In this document: in pieces, positions 35,634-44,729 of the stretch
How positions within the stretch are numbered: position 1 is the first letter of the stretch
Layout: each line of letters begins with the position of its first letter
Source: CAWUKT01 sp963923035
Lineage (GTDB): Bacteria > Bacteroidota > Bacteroidia > J057 > JADKCL01
Length of the DNA stretch: 64,000 bases
NCBI GenBank assembly: GCA_963923035.1
Contig: CAWUKT010000002.1
Location: 181,649 to 245,648 of the forward strand
Direction of reading: 5' to 3'
Position numbers and translations under genes: made by a program
The notes under the pieces: generated by a model
Told to the model about the DNA's origin: nothing
The model's input: the letters and a program-made list of their open reading frames with translations, nothing else
Databases searched by the model: none

Positions 35634-38584
35634 TCGTCCGGGACGATAGAAAAAATCGGTCCTGGGGCCGATGGCTGGCCGTGCTGATCCTGCTCGGGGC
35701 CATCGCGGGCTTGCTCTACCTCCTCACGCCGTCCATTCCCGAACCCACCCGCTACGACCGCTATTGCAGCGCTGAAGACACCACCTCCGTCCAGAAAACC
35801 CCCGAATCCAAGCGGGAGCATTACTTCGTCGTCGGAGAAGACACCTTCTTCAACGGCCAGACCAGCAGCAACGCCGCGGCCCGCACCGGACTGTCCAGTT
35901 CCCTCGTCCACGCCGAACAACCCTACGGCATCGGCTACCAGTTCGAGGATTTGCAGGGCGGAGAAGTTTACGAATTACAAATCTGGCGCAAGAGCCAGCA
36001 CCACGGCGGCGACCTCGTGCTGGATGCGAATTGGGGAGAGTATTTAAAAGCTGAACTGACCGGGCAGTCTGAGGGGGATTGGGAAGAACTGATCCTGCGC
36101 TTCGAGGTGCCATGGTACGTCGATGCCGGCCAGGCGAAGGCCTATGTTTTCCAGCCTGAAATTTCCTACGTCTATTTCGATGACCTGGCCATCCGGCGGG
36201 TCGAAGCGAGTCTGTACGAACGCCGGGGAGACCTGCCCGCCGATTCCATCCAGTTTGTGAATTTGGTGATCGAGGAAAATGACTTCGCGAAATTGGACCG
36301 AAAACGTCGAAAAGCGCTGGAAAAGGGCATTTTGGTGACGGAGAAAAACGACTTTGTCGATGCGCGCCTGGAAGCGGATGGCGTCGAGTTCGACGCCAAA
36401 ATCCGCCTCAAGGGGGACTGGACCGATCACCTCCTCGGGGACAAATGGTCCTACCGGGTCCAACTCGACCAAGGCCAGAGCTGGGACCGTTGGACGACCT
36501 TTTCGCTCCAAAGCCCCGCCACCCGCTCCTTCCTCCTGGAATATGTCTTCCACCAGTGGATGGAACGCGAGGGCCTCCTGGCGCCCCGCTACGAATTTGT
36601 CGCCCTGTCCATCAACGGCCAGGCCCGCGGCATCTATGCCATCGAAGAACACTTCGTGAAGACCCTGCCCGAGCGGAACGCACGGCGGGAAGGCCCCATC
36701 CTGAAGTTCATCGAGGATGGCTTCTGGGAGGTCAACAGCACCTACAATCCGGATGGCCTCATTCTGGACATGGAAGAACGCGTGCCCATGTTCCAATCGG
36801 CCGAGATCGGTACCTTTGGCGAGAAAAAAGTGCTGAAGGATACGGCCATGGCCAAGCAGTTCGAGGAAGCCCACCGGCTCATGGCGCAGTACAAAAGCGG
36901 AAAAGCCGACGTTTGGGAGGTGTTTGACGCGGAAAAAGTCGCCCGCTACTTCGCCATCGTCGACCTCATGCAGGCCCACCACGGGTTCATTTGGCACAAC
37001 CAGCGCCTCTACTACAACCCGATGCTCAACCAGCTCGAACCCATCGGATTCGATGGCTTCACCGAGACCGGCCCGCTCATCTGGATCAAAAAGCCCTTCA
37101 TCGGCTACGCCCAGAATTTCCGCTACCTCCATCCGGCCTACAAGGGCATGATGTTCGAGCGCTTCTTCACCGACACCCGCTTCATGGCCAGCTACGTCCA
37201 GGCACTGGACCAATTTTCCCAACCCGCCTACCTCGATAAAATGTTCCGGGAAATGGCCCCGGCCATCGATCAGCGGGAAGTCCTATTGCAAAATGAATGG
37301 CCCAACTATCAATTTGACCGAAAATTCGTCCACCAACGGGCCGAAAATGTGCGCCGGGTCCTGTTTCCGCTGCCCTCTACCGCCGTAAAAATCTACCTCC
37401 GGGAAGAGGCTGATGGCCATGCGAGCTACGACGTCTACAATTACCACGGCCTGCCGATCCAATTGCTGGGCGTCGGGAAAAAGGACCGGATCAAAGGTGA
37501 ATTCTCCGATCAGCCCGTCCTCCCGGCCTATGTCCAGGATTTTCCGCCGGAAAGGACCGTGGTCAGGACCGACCGTACCGGCGATTGGTTCCACTTCGAA
37601 GTGCCCGGAATCGACTCCGTCTTCCTCGCCGAAATCCTCCCCTACCGCGCTCCCGGCGGCAAAACCGTTTCCCAGGATTTATTTGCCAATGTCCAGCCCC
37701 AATCCAATGGAATCTGGACGCTCGACGAGGCCACCAACACCCTGACCATCCCGGCCGGCTCCCACCAAACAGCCGAATCCTTGATCGTGCCGCGGGGCTA
37801 CCACGTTCGCTTCGAAGCCGGAGCCCAATTAGACCTGGTCCGGGGAGCCGCCTTCATTTCCCGCTCCGAAGTCCGCAGCTACGGCACCGCCCAGGAACCC
37901 GTCCGCATCTTTTCCTCCGACGAAAGCGCCCGGGGCTTCACCATCCTCCAGGTCCCCGACGGCCAGAAATGCGAGTTTTTCTATACCCATTTTGAAAGCC
38001 TCCGCAACCTCGACCAAAACAACTGGAGCCATACCGGAGCCGTTTCCCTTTACGAATCCGAGGCCCTCTTTCGCCACTGCCGCTTCACCGACAACCTCAG
38101 CGAAGACGCCCTGAACGTCGTGCGGTCCATCTTCACCGTCGACCACTGTCACTTCGCCATGACCGCCTCCGACGCCCTGGACGCCGACTTTTGCACCGCC
38201 AGCATCCTCAACGCGACCTTCTACAAAACCGGCAACGACGCGATGGACTTTTCCGGCAGCACCGTATTCGTCTCCAAAGCCAGCGTCGAAAGCCCCGGCG
38301 ACAAGGCCCTGAGCATCGGCGAGCAGACCAATGCCACCGTCCTAGAACTGACCGTGCGAGATGCGCCCTTGGGAGTCGCGGCCAAGGACCTCAGCCTCAC
38401 CACCGTCGAAAAACTAAGCCTTCACGACGTCCGGCGGGGCCTCGCAGTCTACCAAAAGAAACCCGAATACGGCCCGGCCACCCTCACGGTAAATGCGCTG
38501 GAGGAAAAATCCGTCGGCCAGTTGTACCAGGTCCAGAAAAAATCCCAGTTGATTTTGGAAGGGCAAACCATCATTGGAAAGTGA
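35630..38584 (+). CDS. CotH-kinase family protein fused to a C-terminal beta-helix
   Basis: 984 residues. Membrane helix at 14-31, then a carbohydrate-binding-like beta region (about 60-190), the CotH kinase domain (about 205-520), and a C-terminal right-handed beta-helix (about 690-950) with repeats such as GAVSLYESEALFRHCRF. In the kinase domain the segments GIYAIEEHFVKTL (near 334), AIVDLMQAHHGFIWHNQRLYYNP (near 440, given in part) and EPIGFDGF (near 470) match the nucleotide-binding core. CotH in Bacillus phosphorylates spore-coat proteins; the substrate here is unknown. Middle gene of DUF4956-CotH-VTC, overlapping both neighbours. Confidence 0.85.
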   Translation: MIVRDDRKNRSWGRWLAVLILLGAIAGLLYLLTPSIPEPTRYDRYCSAEDTTSVQKTPESKREHYFVVGEDTFFNGQTSSNAAARTGLSSSLVHAEQPYGIGYQFEDLQGGEVYELQIWRKSQHHGGDLVLDANWGEYLKAELTGQSEGDWEELILRFEVPWYVDAGQAKAYVFQPEISYVYFDDLAIRRVEASLYERRGDLPADSIQFVNLVIEENDFAKLDRKRRKALEKGILVTEKNDFVDARLEADGVEFDAKIRLKGDWTDHLLGDKWSYRVQLDQGQSWDRWTTFSLQSPATRSFLLEYVFHQWMEREGLLAPRYEFVALSINGQARGIYAIEEHFVKTLPERNARREGPILKFIEDGFWEVNSTYNPDGLILDMEERVPMFQSAEIGTFGEKKVLKDTAMAKQFEEAHRLMAQYKSGKADVWEVFDAEKVARYFAIVDLMQAHHGFIWHNQRLYYNPMLNQLEPIGFDGFTETGPLIWIKKPFIGYAQNFRYLHPAYKGMMFERFFTDTRFMASYVQALDQFSQPAYLDKMFREMAPAIDQREVLLQNEWPNYQFDRKFVHQRAENVRRVLFPLPSTAVKIYLREEADGHASYDVYNYHGLPIQLLGVGKKDRIKGEFSDQPVLPAYVQDFPPERTVVRTDRTGDWFHFEVPGIDSVFLAEILPYRAPGGKTVSQDLFANVQPQSNGIWTLDEATNTLTIPAGSHQTAESLIVPRGYHVRFEAGAQLDLVRGAAFISRSEVRSYGTAQEPVRIFSSDESARGFTILQVPDGQKCEFFYTHFESLRNLDQNNWSHTGAVSLYESEALFRHCRFTDNLSEDALNVVRSIFTVDHCHFAMTASDALDADFCTASILNATFYKTGNDAMDFSGSTVFVSKASVESPGDKALSIGEQTNATVLELTVRDAPLGVAAKDLSLTTVEKLSLHDVRRGLAVYQKKPEYGPATLTVNALEEKSVGQLYQVQKKSQLILEGQTIIGK

Positions 38585-39183
38585 TGCGCTACGAACGAAA
38601 ATACCGCGTGGAAGGGCTCTCCGTGGCGGAGATTCGGGCGGTCATTGCCAGTCACCCCCTCGCTTTCCATACCGATTTCCCCGACCGCCGCGTCAATAAC
38701 CTCTATTTCGATACTCCCGATCTCGATTGCTTTCAAGACAATCTCCGCGGCGTCTCCCAACGCGTCAAGTACCGCCTGCGCTGGTACGGCCCGGAGCAAT
38801 CGGAGTCGCCCACGCTGGAGATCAAACGCAAGGACGGCGCCCTCGGCGATAAATTGAGCTATCCCCAAACCTCATTTTCATCCACGTCTTTCCAAACCGA
38901 CCTCGACTTGCCGCCCTTGCAAGCGACCCTCTTCAACCACTACCAGCGGAGTTATTTCCGGTCTTTTGACGGGCGGTTTCGCCTGACCGTGGATTGGGAC
39001 ATGGGGTTTCAGGAAGCCATTGGCGGGCGGGCCGTGGGGCCGGTTCAGGTGGACCCGGCGGTCATCATCGAAGTGAAGTACGCCGCCGAGCTGGATGGCC
39101 AATACGATGAAGTGGGGCAGTACTTGCCCTATCGTTGGGGAAAAAATTCCAAGTATGTAACGGGGATGTTGCTGGTGGGTTAG
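38584..39183 (+). CDS. VTC-domain polyphosphate polymerase-like protein
   Basis: 199 residues. Starts directly with RYERKYRVEG and shows the basic tunnel-lining strands KYRLRWYG, LEIKRKDG and PAVIIEVKYAAEL of the VTC/CYTH tunnel fold, with a C-terminal SKYVTGM typical of VTC proteins. VTC polymerases make polyphosphate from ATP. The ATG overlaps the CotH stop (TGATG), so expression is coupled. Function in this bacterial cluster has not been shown for this organism. Confidence 0.85.
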   Translation: MRYERKYRVEGLSVAEIRAVIASHPLAFHTDFPDRRVNNLYFDTPDLDCFQDNLRGVSQRVKYRLRWYGPEQSESPTLEIKRKDGALGDKLSYPQTSFSSTSFQTDLDLPPLQATLFNHYQRSYFRSFDGRFRLTVDWDMGFQEAIGGRAVGPVQVDPAVIIEVKYAAELDGQYDEVGQYLPYRWGKNSKYVTGMLLVG

Positions 39184-39290
39184 GGCGGTCCGGACGCCTC
39201 CGCGTCCGGCGGGCCATTCGCCGTCGCTGTCCTCCGCTTTCCATCAGCGTCGGACGAGCTCCAACAAGGCTGCTGTCCCTACCGCGACGG
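39184..39290 (-). repeat. Dispersed structured repeat, copy C
   Basis: Read on the minus strand it has the same linkers as copy B (GCGGTAGGGACAGCAGCC, TTGTTGGAGCTC, AGCGACGGCGAATGGCC, ACCGCC). Hairpin 1 spans 39229-39255 (4+4 bp with an internal 2x2 mismatch); hairpin 2 pairs 39190-39197 with 39202-39209, 8 bp perfect. It fills the gap between the convergent VTC and ccmF stops exactly. Confidence 0.8.
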
Positions 39291-39292
39291 GC

Positions 39293-42200
39293 TCAGCCCG
39301 CACTCTTGTCGTCGTATTCCGATTCCGCCACCACCGATTTGCCGCCGAGCTTCTTCGCTTCGTTTGCCCGCCGCACAATCGCGATGATAAATCCGGCCAA
39401 CAGCACAAAGGTTCCCAACCACAAGACATTGATGAAAGGCTTCTTCAGCGCCTGGATCACCACAATATCTTCCGGCGGATTCTTCTGCTCCTGGACCCGC
39501 AGGGACATCTTGCCCGTCGACGGGTCAATATTCACGAATGCAATCGACGTATAGATTTCTTCCATGAAGGCGTCCTTGATCGAAATCCGGTTGTCCGGCA
39601 TGATGCGGTACTGGGGCTGGGCCCGGAGCACATCGCCCCGGTCGGTAAAGACTTTCAATTCCGCCTGCGCAATCAGCACGTAGTCCGTGCCTTCGGCCGG
39701 AAGCGATGTCAACTGCTCGAAGTAAATGGCCGCCCGGCTGGTCTGGACCGTATCGCCGATGCCCATTTCAAAGCTGTAAAACTCGTATTCGGGCGCTTCT
39801 TCGATGTCCTTCGGAATCGTCGATACGTGGACGTAAATGTCCTCTTTGGCTTTTACCCGGCGGGCCGGGTGCGCCACGAGGCCCATTTCTTCGTTGACCT
39901 CCGCCTCGGGATACAAGACAAAAGCCTTTTCTTCCAGCAAATAGGGATTGCCGTCGGGGCCCGTCTTGCGGGGCACAAAACGCAATCCGTAGAGGGTGCG
40001 GTCATTGATGTGCTTGATCTCAAGGGCGTCAACTTTGTCCTCGAGGAATTCCATCACGAAATCCTCGTCGATTTCGCCATCCTCGCCGAGGAAGACGACC
40101 CGCGGGAATTGCGAGCCAAACTTATCGCCGGTTTGGTCGCGGAAGCTGAATTTGAATTCGTCTTCTGTCTCCCAGAGAATATCGAGGTCGGTGAAGGGCG
40201 GTGTCGCCTCCTTCTTGCCGATATAGGTCACCTGGTAGCCGAGGATATCGCGGGGCCGGTTTTTCTCCAGCAGGACATTGTCCACGCGGGAATCCTGGGG
40301 CAGGGCCGCCAGTTCGTTGGGATTGATGTTCTTGGAAATGACCTGGTCGTAGCCGGAGCTGAACAGGAAGCCGATCAGCATCAGGGCAAAGCCCAGGTGC
40401 GCGATGGAACCGCCCGTCACCGTACGGGTCTTGGCATTGCGGCGGATCAGCGAAATGAGGACATCGGCATTGGCGAAGACCATGAACAGGGAGGCGAACA
40501 GGAGCAGTTCATCCGTGAACAAGAAGAAGCCCAGGCGGATATAACGGAAGCCCATTTTTGCCGTATTCCCCGACAAGTCGGCCAGTTCCTGCCATTCCTT
40601 GTACCGCTGATCAAATACAAATTCCCAATTGGTACCCAGACCAATCGCTCCAATGATCAGCGCTGTCGCGCCGATGGCCAACAGATACGGCCGCATGAGG
40701 ACCGTACTGAGTTTTTTGCCCCCCGTCCCGATCTTTTTCCAGTACAAATACTGCCCCAAACCGGACAGAATGGCCATTCCAATCGCGAACCAGATCGTCC
40801 ACCGGTAGTAGAAGAACCCGGGATCGCGCACGGTCGCCCAATTGGTGCCGAGGACATTGTTGAAGACCGGAATCGACGTCGCAATGGTGATGATGATGCT
40901 CACCGCCAACAAAGTGATCACGGCCAGGAACAGTACGAATTCGGAGGATTTCGTTTGGATCGAGCGGCGGCCCACCGGGATCATTTTCCAGCGGGACCAG
41001 AACAGGGCCGTCATCCAGACGATGTAAATCATCAGCAACAGGACCAGCTGGCCACTCAGGCCAAGGTCGGTAAACGTATGCACGGAAGTATCGCCCAGGA
41101 CCCCGGAACGGGTCAGGAAGGTGCTGTACAAGACGAGCAGGAAGGTGCCGACGATCATCACCATCGTCATCTTCAGAAATGCTTTGCTGGCCCGGTACGC
41201 GATGAGCGCGTGCAAGGCGGCCACTCCGGCCAACCACGGCACCAAGCTCGAGTTTTCGACCGCGTCCCAGTTCCAGTAACCGCCAAAGTTGAGCGTTTCG
41301 TAGGCCCAGTAGCCGCCCATGATGATGCCCATGCCCAGGATCATCACCGAGAAGATCAGCCACGGCACGGCCGGACGAATCCATTCGGTATAGCGCTTCG
41401 TCATCAGTCCGCCGATGACGTAGGCGAAAGGAAATGAGGTCGAGGCAAAACCCAGGAACAAAGTCGGGGGGTGAATGACCATCCACGGGTTTTGCAGGAG
41501 CGGATTGAGGCCGGTTCCGTTCACGGGAACGAAATCGGGATTTTTCTTGAAGATGGGTGCCTCCGGGAAGGCATCCCGGAGCATCAGGAACGGCGAGGAG
41601 CCGATCTTCATGCTTTCCAGGTCCGTGGACAACGCCACGTATCCGAGTAGCAGCGCCGCAAAAGCGCTGAACAATTCTGAGGTATTCAGGGTCTCGCGGT
41701 CAGAACCGCGCACCGACATGACGGCCTTGTAAATAATGAAAGCCGCAAATCCCAAGATGAACAACAGTCCGAGGAGGACCACCCAGCCGTCCGCGCTGAA
41801 ATAGCTGGCAAATTGGGCGGTATCGAACTGGCCTCCCTGGCGGGTGGCCATCAGGGCCACCGAGCCCAAGGCGATGACCCCGGCCATGACGGGGATGATG
41901 CCATTGGATTGGAAGCTGTCCTTGCCGTTGAAGTAGCGGTAGAGGAGGTAGCCCGCTGGGATCAGGGCCGCGAGAGCGAAGATGAGGATTCCAGCGAATG
42001 AAGGCAGGTAAACGCCCAGGATCATCGAGGCCAGGATCAGGTTGATCGAGGAGATGATGCCCATCACCACGTTTCGCCAGGCCTTCGAGCCGGCGAACAG
42101 GACAAATTGGGCCAGGATCACATGCCAAAAGGTCCAGAGCAGGAAACTTCCTTCCTGGCCTTCCCAGAAACAGGAAATCATGTAATGCACCGGCAATTCG

Positions 42201-42439
42201 TCCGAGGAGTGGCTCCAGACGTATTGGTACTGGTATTGATGGGTATAAATGAGGTAAAACAGGGTCGCAACGGTCCCGATGACCGAGGCCCCGTGTACCA
42301 GAAAGCCTACTTTACCAATACTCGCCCAGCCTTTGGCTTCGGGCCCTTTCCGGGTCGCCGCCATCAAAAATGACGCCGTGGCCACCAAGGCGGCCGAAAA
42401 GGAGAGAATCGTGAATATTTGTCCAAGCAATCCGCCCAT
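39293..42439 (-). CDS. ccmF: Cytochrome c heme lyase subunit CcmF (CcsA-like)
   Basis: 1048 residues, a polytopic membrane protein with about 15 helices. The heme-handling WWD-type domain is visible as NFGGYWNWDAVENSSLVPWL near residue 385, with conserved His residues before and after it (HPPTLFLG). A C-terminal periplasmic part of about 300 residues is longer than in proteobacterial CcmF and is common in Bacteroidota. It joins heme to apocytochrome c. It is the last gene of the ccm operon, 24 bases after ccmE. Confidence 0.92.
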   Translation of the reverse strand: MGGLLGQIFTILSFSAALVATASFLMAATRKGPEAKGWASIGKVGFLVHGASVIGTVATLFYLIYTHQYQYQYVWSHSSDELPVHYMISCFWEGQEGSFLLWTFWHVILAQFVLFAGSKAWRNVVMGIISSINLILASMILGVYLPSFAGILIFALAALIPAGYLLYRYFNGKDSFQSNGIIPVMAGVIALGSVALMATRQGGQFDTAQFASYFSADGWVVLLGLLFILGFAAFIIYKAVMSVRGSDRETLNTSELFSAFAALLLGYVALSTDLESMKIGSSPFLMLRDAFPEAPIFKKNPDFVPVNGTGLNPLLQNPWMVIHPPTLFLGFASTSFPFAYVIGGLMTKRYTEWIRPAVPWLIFSVMILGMGIIMGGYWAYETLNFGGYWNWDAVENSSLVPWLAGVAALHALIAYRASKAFLKMTMVMIVGTFLLVLYSTFLTRSGVLGDTSVHTFTDLGLSGQLVLLLMIYIVWMTALFWSRWKMIPVGRRSIQTKSSEFVLFLAVITLLAVSIIITIATSIPVFNNVLGTNWATVRDPGFFYYRWTIWFAIGMAILSGLGQYLYWKKIGTGGKKLSTVLMRPYLLAIGATALIIGAIGLGTNWEFVFDQRYKEWQELADLSGNTAKMGFRYIRLGFFLFTDELLLFASLFMVFANADVLISLIRRNAKTRTVTGGSIAHLGFALMLIGFLFSSGYDQVISKNINPNELAALPQDSRVDNVLLEKNRPRDILGYQVTYIGKKEATPPFTDLDILWETEDEFKFSFRDQTGDKFGSQFPRVVFLGEDGEIDEDFVMEFLEDKVDALEIKHINDRTLYGLRFVPRKTGPDGNPYLLEEKAFVLYPEAEVNEEMGLVAHPARRVKAKEDIYVHVSTIPKDIEEAPEYEFYSFEMGIGDTVQTSRAAIYFEQLTSLPAEGTDYVLIAQAELKVFTDRGDVLRAQPQYRIMPDNRISIKDAFMEEIYTSIAFVNIDPSTGKMSLRVQEQKNPPEDIVVIQALKKPFINVLWLGTFVLLAGFIIAIVRRANEAKKLGGKSVVAESEYDDKSAG

Positions 42440-42463
42440 AGCTATTGTAGTCTAATTGCCGTT

Positions 42464-42913
42464 CTAACTTGCCTCTGCTTCTTCCATGGTGAATTCCCCG
42501 TCGTTGTATTTCGACGGGCATTTCATCAGAATCCGATCCGCTTCAAACACTTCCCCTTCCATCTGACCTTCGATCACAATCTGTTCGGCTGTGGCCAGGT
42601 TCGGGGGTTGGGGGTCGTGGAAACGAATTTGGGTAACCGTATTGGAAGAATCTTTCATGTAGAAGGTGAAAATGTCCTGGTTGACATCGTAGTGGCTTTG
42701 GTCGCGGTTGACCCATTGGCCGACGACGTGGACCGATTCCTGAAGGCCCTTGGCCTCATTGAACGTCACGTATGGACTGGCTCCGCCGATGGAACCCCAG
42801 GTAGCCAATGCAATGACCCCCACCATGGCGGCGACGGCGATTCCCACCAGCAGACCGATGTTGACCGACTTCATGCCGGTTTGTCCAGATTCAGGTGTGT
42901 TTTCCGTAACCAT
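42464..42913 (-). CDS. ccmE: Heme chaperone CcmE, CxxxY variant
   Basis: 149 residues from the ATG at 42913, four bases after ccmD; an ATG at 42937 would overlap ccmD. One N-terminal membrane helix (about 20-42) and an OB-fold heme-binding domain. The heme ligand motif reads CPSKY (Cys132, Tyr136) instead of the HxxxY of most proteobacterial CcmE. The Cys variant is known from Desulfovibrio and archaea, and binds heme through Cys. It accepts heme from CcmC and passes it to CcmF. Confidence 0.9.
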   Translation of the reverse strand: MVTENTPESGQTGMKSVNIGLLVGIAVAAMVGVIALATWGSIGGASPYVTFNEAKGLQESVHVVGQWVNRDQSHYDVNQDIFTFYMKDSSNTVTQIRFHDPQPPNLATAEQIVIEGQMEGEVFEADRILMKCPSKYNDGEFTMEEAEAS

Positions 42914-42917
42914 ATCT

Positions 42918-43181
42918 TTATCGTTTTTTGACTTCAATTGCTTCTACGTCATGGATTCCGCTGCCACTCGGGGTGCTTTGGGAACCCATTTCCGCCAATT
43001 CCTTCTCCATTTTCCGCACTTTTCTGCCGGTCAGGATTAAATAAGCCCCGATCCCCACCAAAACCACCATGAGGACCACGATGACGGTATTGATTTTCTC
43101 ATCGGCAAACAAGAAGCGGCGGTCCTCAGTCGCGGGACCGGCCTGCATCAAAGCTGTCAACAGATTGGAAATGCTATTCAT
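42918..43181 (-). CDS. ccmD: CcmD-like small membrane protein
   Basis: 87 residues from the ATG at 43181, overlapping ccmC by 8 bases. A single membrane helix (about 34-53, NTVIVVLMVVLVGIGAYLIL) is followed by a short charged RKVRKMEKEL segment, as in CcmD, which keeps CcmE and CcmC together. Assigned by position and topology; the sequence itself is poorly conserved. Confidence 0.72.
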   Translation of the reverse strand: MNSISNLLTALMQAGPATEDRRFLFADEKINTVIVVLMVVLVGIGAYLILTGRKVRKMEKELAEMGSQSTPSGSGIHDVEAIEVKKR

Positions 43182-43890
43182 CGTATTGCAACTGGTTGAT
43201 TTGGTGTTCGAGACGGGCACGGCGACCGGACAAATCTAAGAGCCAGATCGACATGCAGATAAAACCGATCACGGAGGGCCAGAACACGGAGTAGAATTCC
43301 GAGCTCATATCTACCAGGGCCGATCCCTGATCACCGGTATTCGGGTGGAGGCCACCAAGTACCTTGGGGATCACGTAGAACAGCGGGTAGATGGAGGCCG
43401 CCGCGAAAATATTGAAGACCCCGGCAATCTTTGCCCGTTGGGTTTCCTCTTCGAAGGAGGAGCGCAACAGGAAATAACCGAGGTAAATGAGGACGCAAAT
43501 CAGAGCGGAAGTTTGCTTCGGATCCCAGGGCCACCATGCCGCCGGATCCGTCGCCGGCAAGGCTTCTCCCCAGGTCACCCGGGACCACACGGCCCCGGTC
43601 ACCAAGCCCAAAACACCGAATAAAACGGTCAATTTAGCCGCTTCGCGGGCCAACAGATCAAAATGAGGCTTGGCCTTGCGCAGGTACAGGACCGAGTACA
43701 CGACCGAGGTATAGCCCATCACCATCATCGCAAACCACATGGGAACGTGGAAAAACACATTCCGGGAGGTCTGCCCGAGGTTGGCATTTTGGTACGGCAA
43801 GGTCTTGGTCAGGCCGAAGACCACCGCGTAGCCGATGAGCCCGATGGCCAGTACCATGTTTACCGTCCGCAATATTTCTTTTGTCTTCAT
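43174..43890 (-). CDS. ccmC: Heme transporter/heme-handling protein CcmC (CcsA family)
   Basis: 238 residues from the ATG at 43890; about six membrane helices. The WWD domain WGEALPATDPAAWWPWDPKQT is complete, flanked by His residues (NVFFHVPMW upstream, GGLHPNTGDQGS downstream). It loads heme onto CcmE. Seven bases separate it from ccmB; the stop overlaps the ccmD start. Confidence 0.92.
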   Translation of the reverse strand: MKTKEILRTVNMVLAIGLIGYAVVFGLTKTLPYQNANLGQTSRNVFFHVPMWFAMMVMGYTSVVYSVLYLRKAKPHFDLLAREAAKLTVLFGVLGLVTGAVWSRVTWGEALPATDPAAWWPWDPKQTSALICVLIYLGYFLLRSSFEEETQRAKIAGVFNIFAAASIYPLFYVIPKVLGGLHPNTGDQGSALVDMSSEFYSVFWPSVIGFICMSIWLLDLSGRRARLEHQINQLQYDE

Positions 43891-43897
43891 AGTCAAT

Positions 43898-44563
43898 CTA
43901 TTCCCGCCAAAGGAATGGAAACAAAATAACCGATACGAGGCCAATAATCACAATGAATGAGCCGCAAAATATGAACTCACTGAGTGATGCTGACCAGGGT
44001 TCGCCCAACAGGGCTTTGCCGGAAGCAGATATGCAAACGAGAAACTGAGGAATGACGAGGGGAAAACTGAGTACCGCAATCAGGGTGGTCCGTTGCCGGG
44101 CTTTCGATGCAATGGCCGAAACCAGGCTCATATTGGCTGCGAAGGTCCAGCTCCCGAGGAGTACTACCGTGATATACTGGCCCAGGTCCCCAAAGGTTCC
44201 CGAAAAACTGAAAAAGACGAAGAAGAGCAGCGTGACCACCGAGATGGCCGTCATCAACATAATGTTGTAGAGGAGCTTGGCCACGATGATGGAACGCGCA
44301 GAAGCCAGGTTGTAGAGGTACAGGAATTGTCCTGAGGATTCGCTCAAAAAACTTTTCGCGATGGCGTTGACCGATACGAAAACGAGGATGATCCAGAAGA
44401 CGACGTTCCAGGCCTGACCCGGCAGTGAACTCTGTAACCCAATGGAAATCACGAACACCATGCTGAGGGAATACATCAACAGCCCATAGAGGGCATACTT
44501 TTGTTTCCACTCTAACAGGAGTTCTTTTCGCAACAGGGCACTGACTTCACGGGAAAGACTCAT
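43898..44563 (-). CDS. ccmB: CcmB, membrane subunit of the heme-export ABC complex
   Basis: 221 residues with six membrane helices and the family-typical start SREVSALLRKELLLEWKQK and AKSFLSESSGQFLYLYNLA. It works with the ATPase CcmA and CcmC to release holo-CcmE. The first gene of this operon; ccmA is not adjacent, the upstream neighbour being divergent, and ccmG and ccmH are also absent from the window. Confidence 0.9.
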   Translation of the reverse strand: MSLSREVSALLRKELLLEWKQKYALYGLLMYSLSMVFVISIGLQSSLPGQAWNVVFWIILVFVSVNAIAKSFLSESSGQFLYLYNLASARSIIVAKLLYNIMLMTAISVVTLLFFVFFSFSGTFGDLGQYITVVLLGSWTFAANMSLVSAIASKARQRTTLIAVLSFPLVIPQFLVCISASGKALLGEPWSASLSEFIFCGSFIVIIGLVSVILFPFLWRE

Positions 44564-44729
44564 TCTTCAGCACTCATTTTCCGCAAATGTAGCCCAAAAC
44601 CAAATGATTTGATAATCCGCGGGGGCTTTTGGTAAGGGATATTTGTCATAAAACCCCTCCTCCCCCGCTTTTTCCCATTCTCCATTTTTCATCCCTCCAC
44701 TGCCCCACATTTTTCCCTAATTTCCATCC

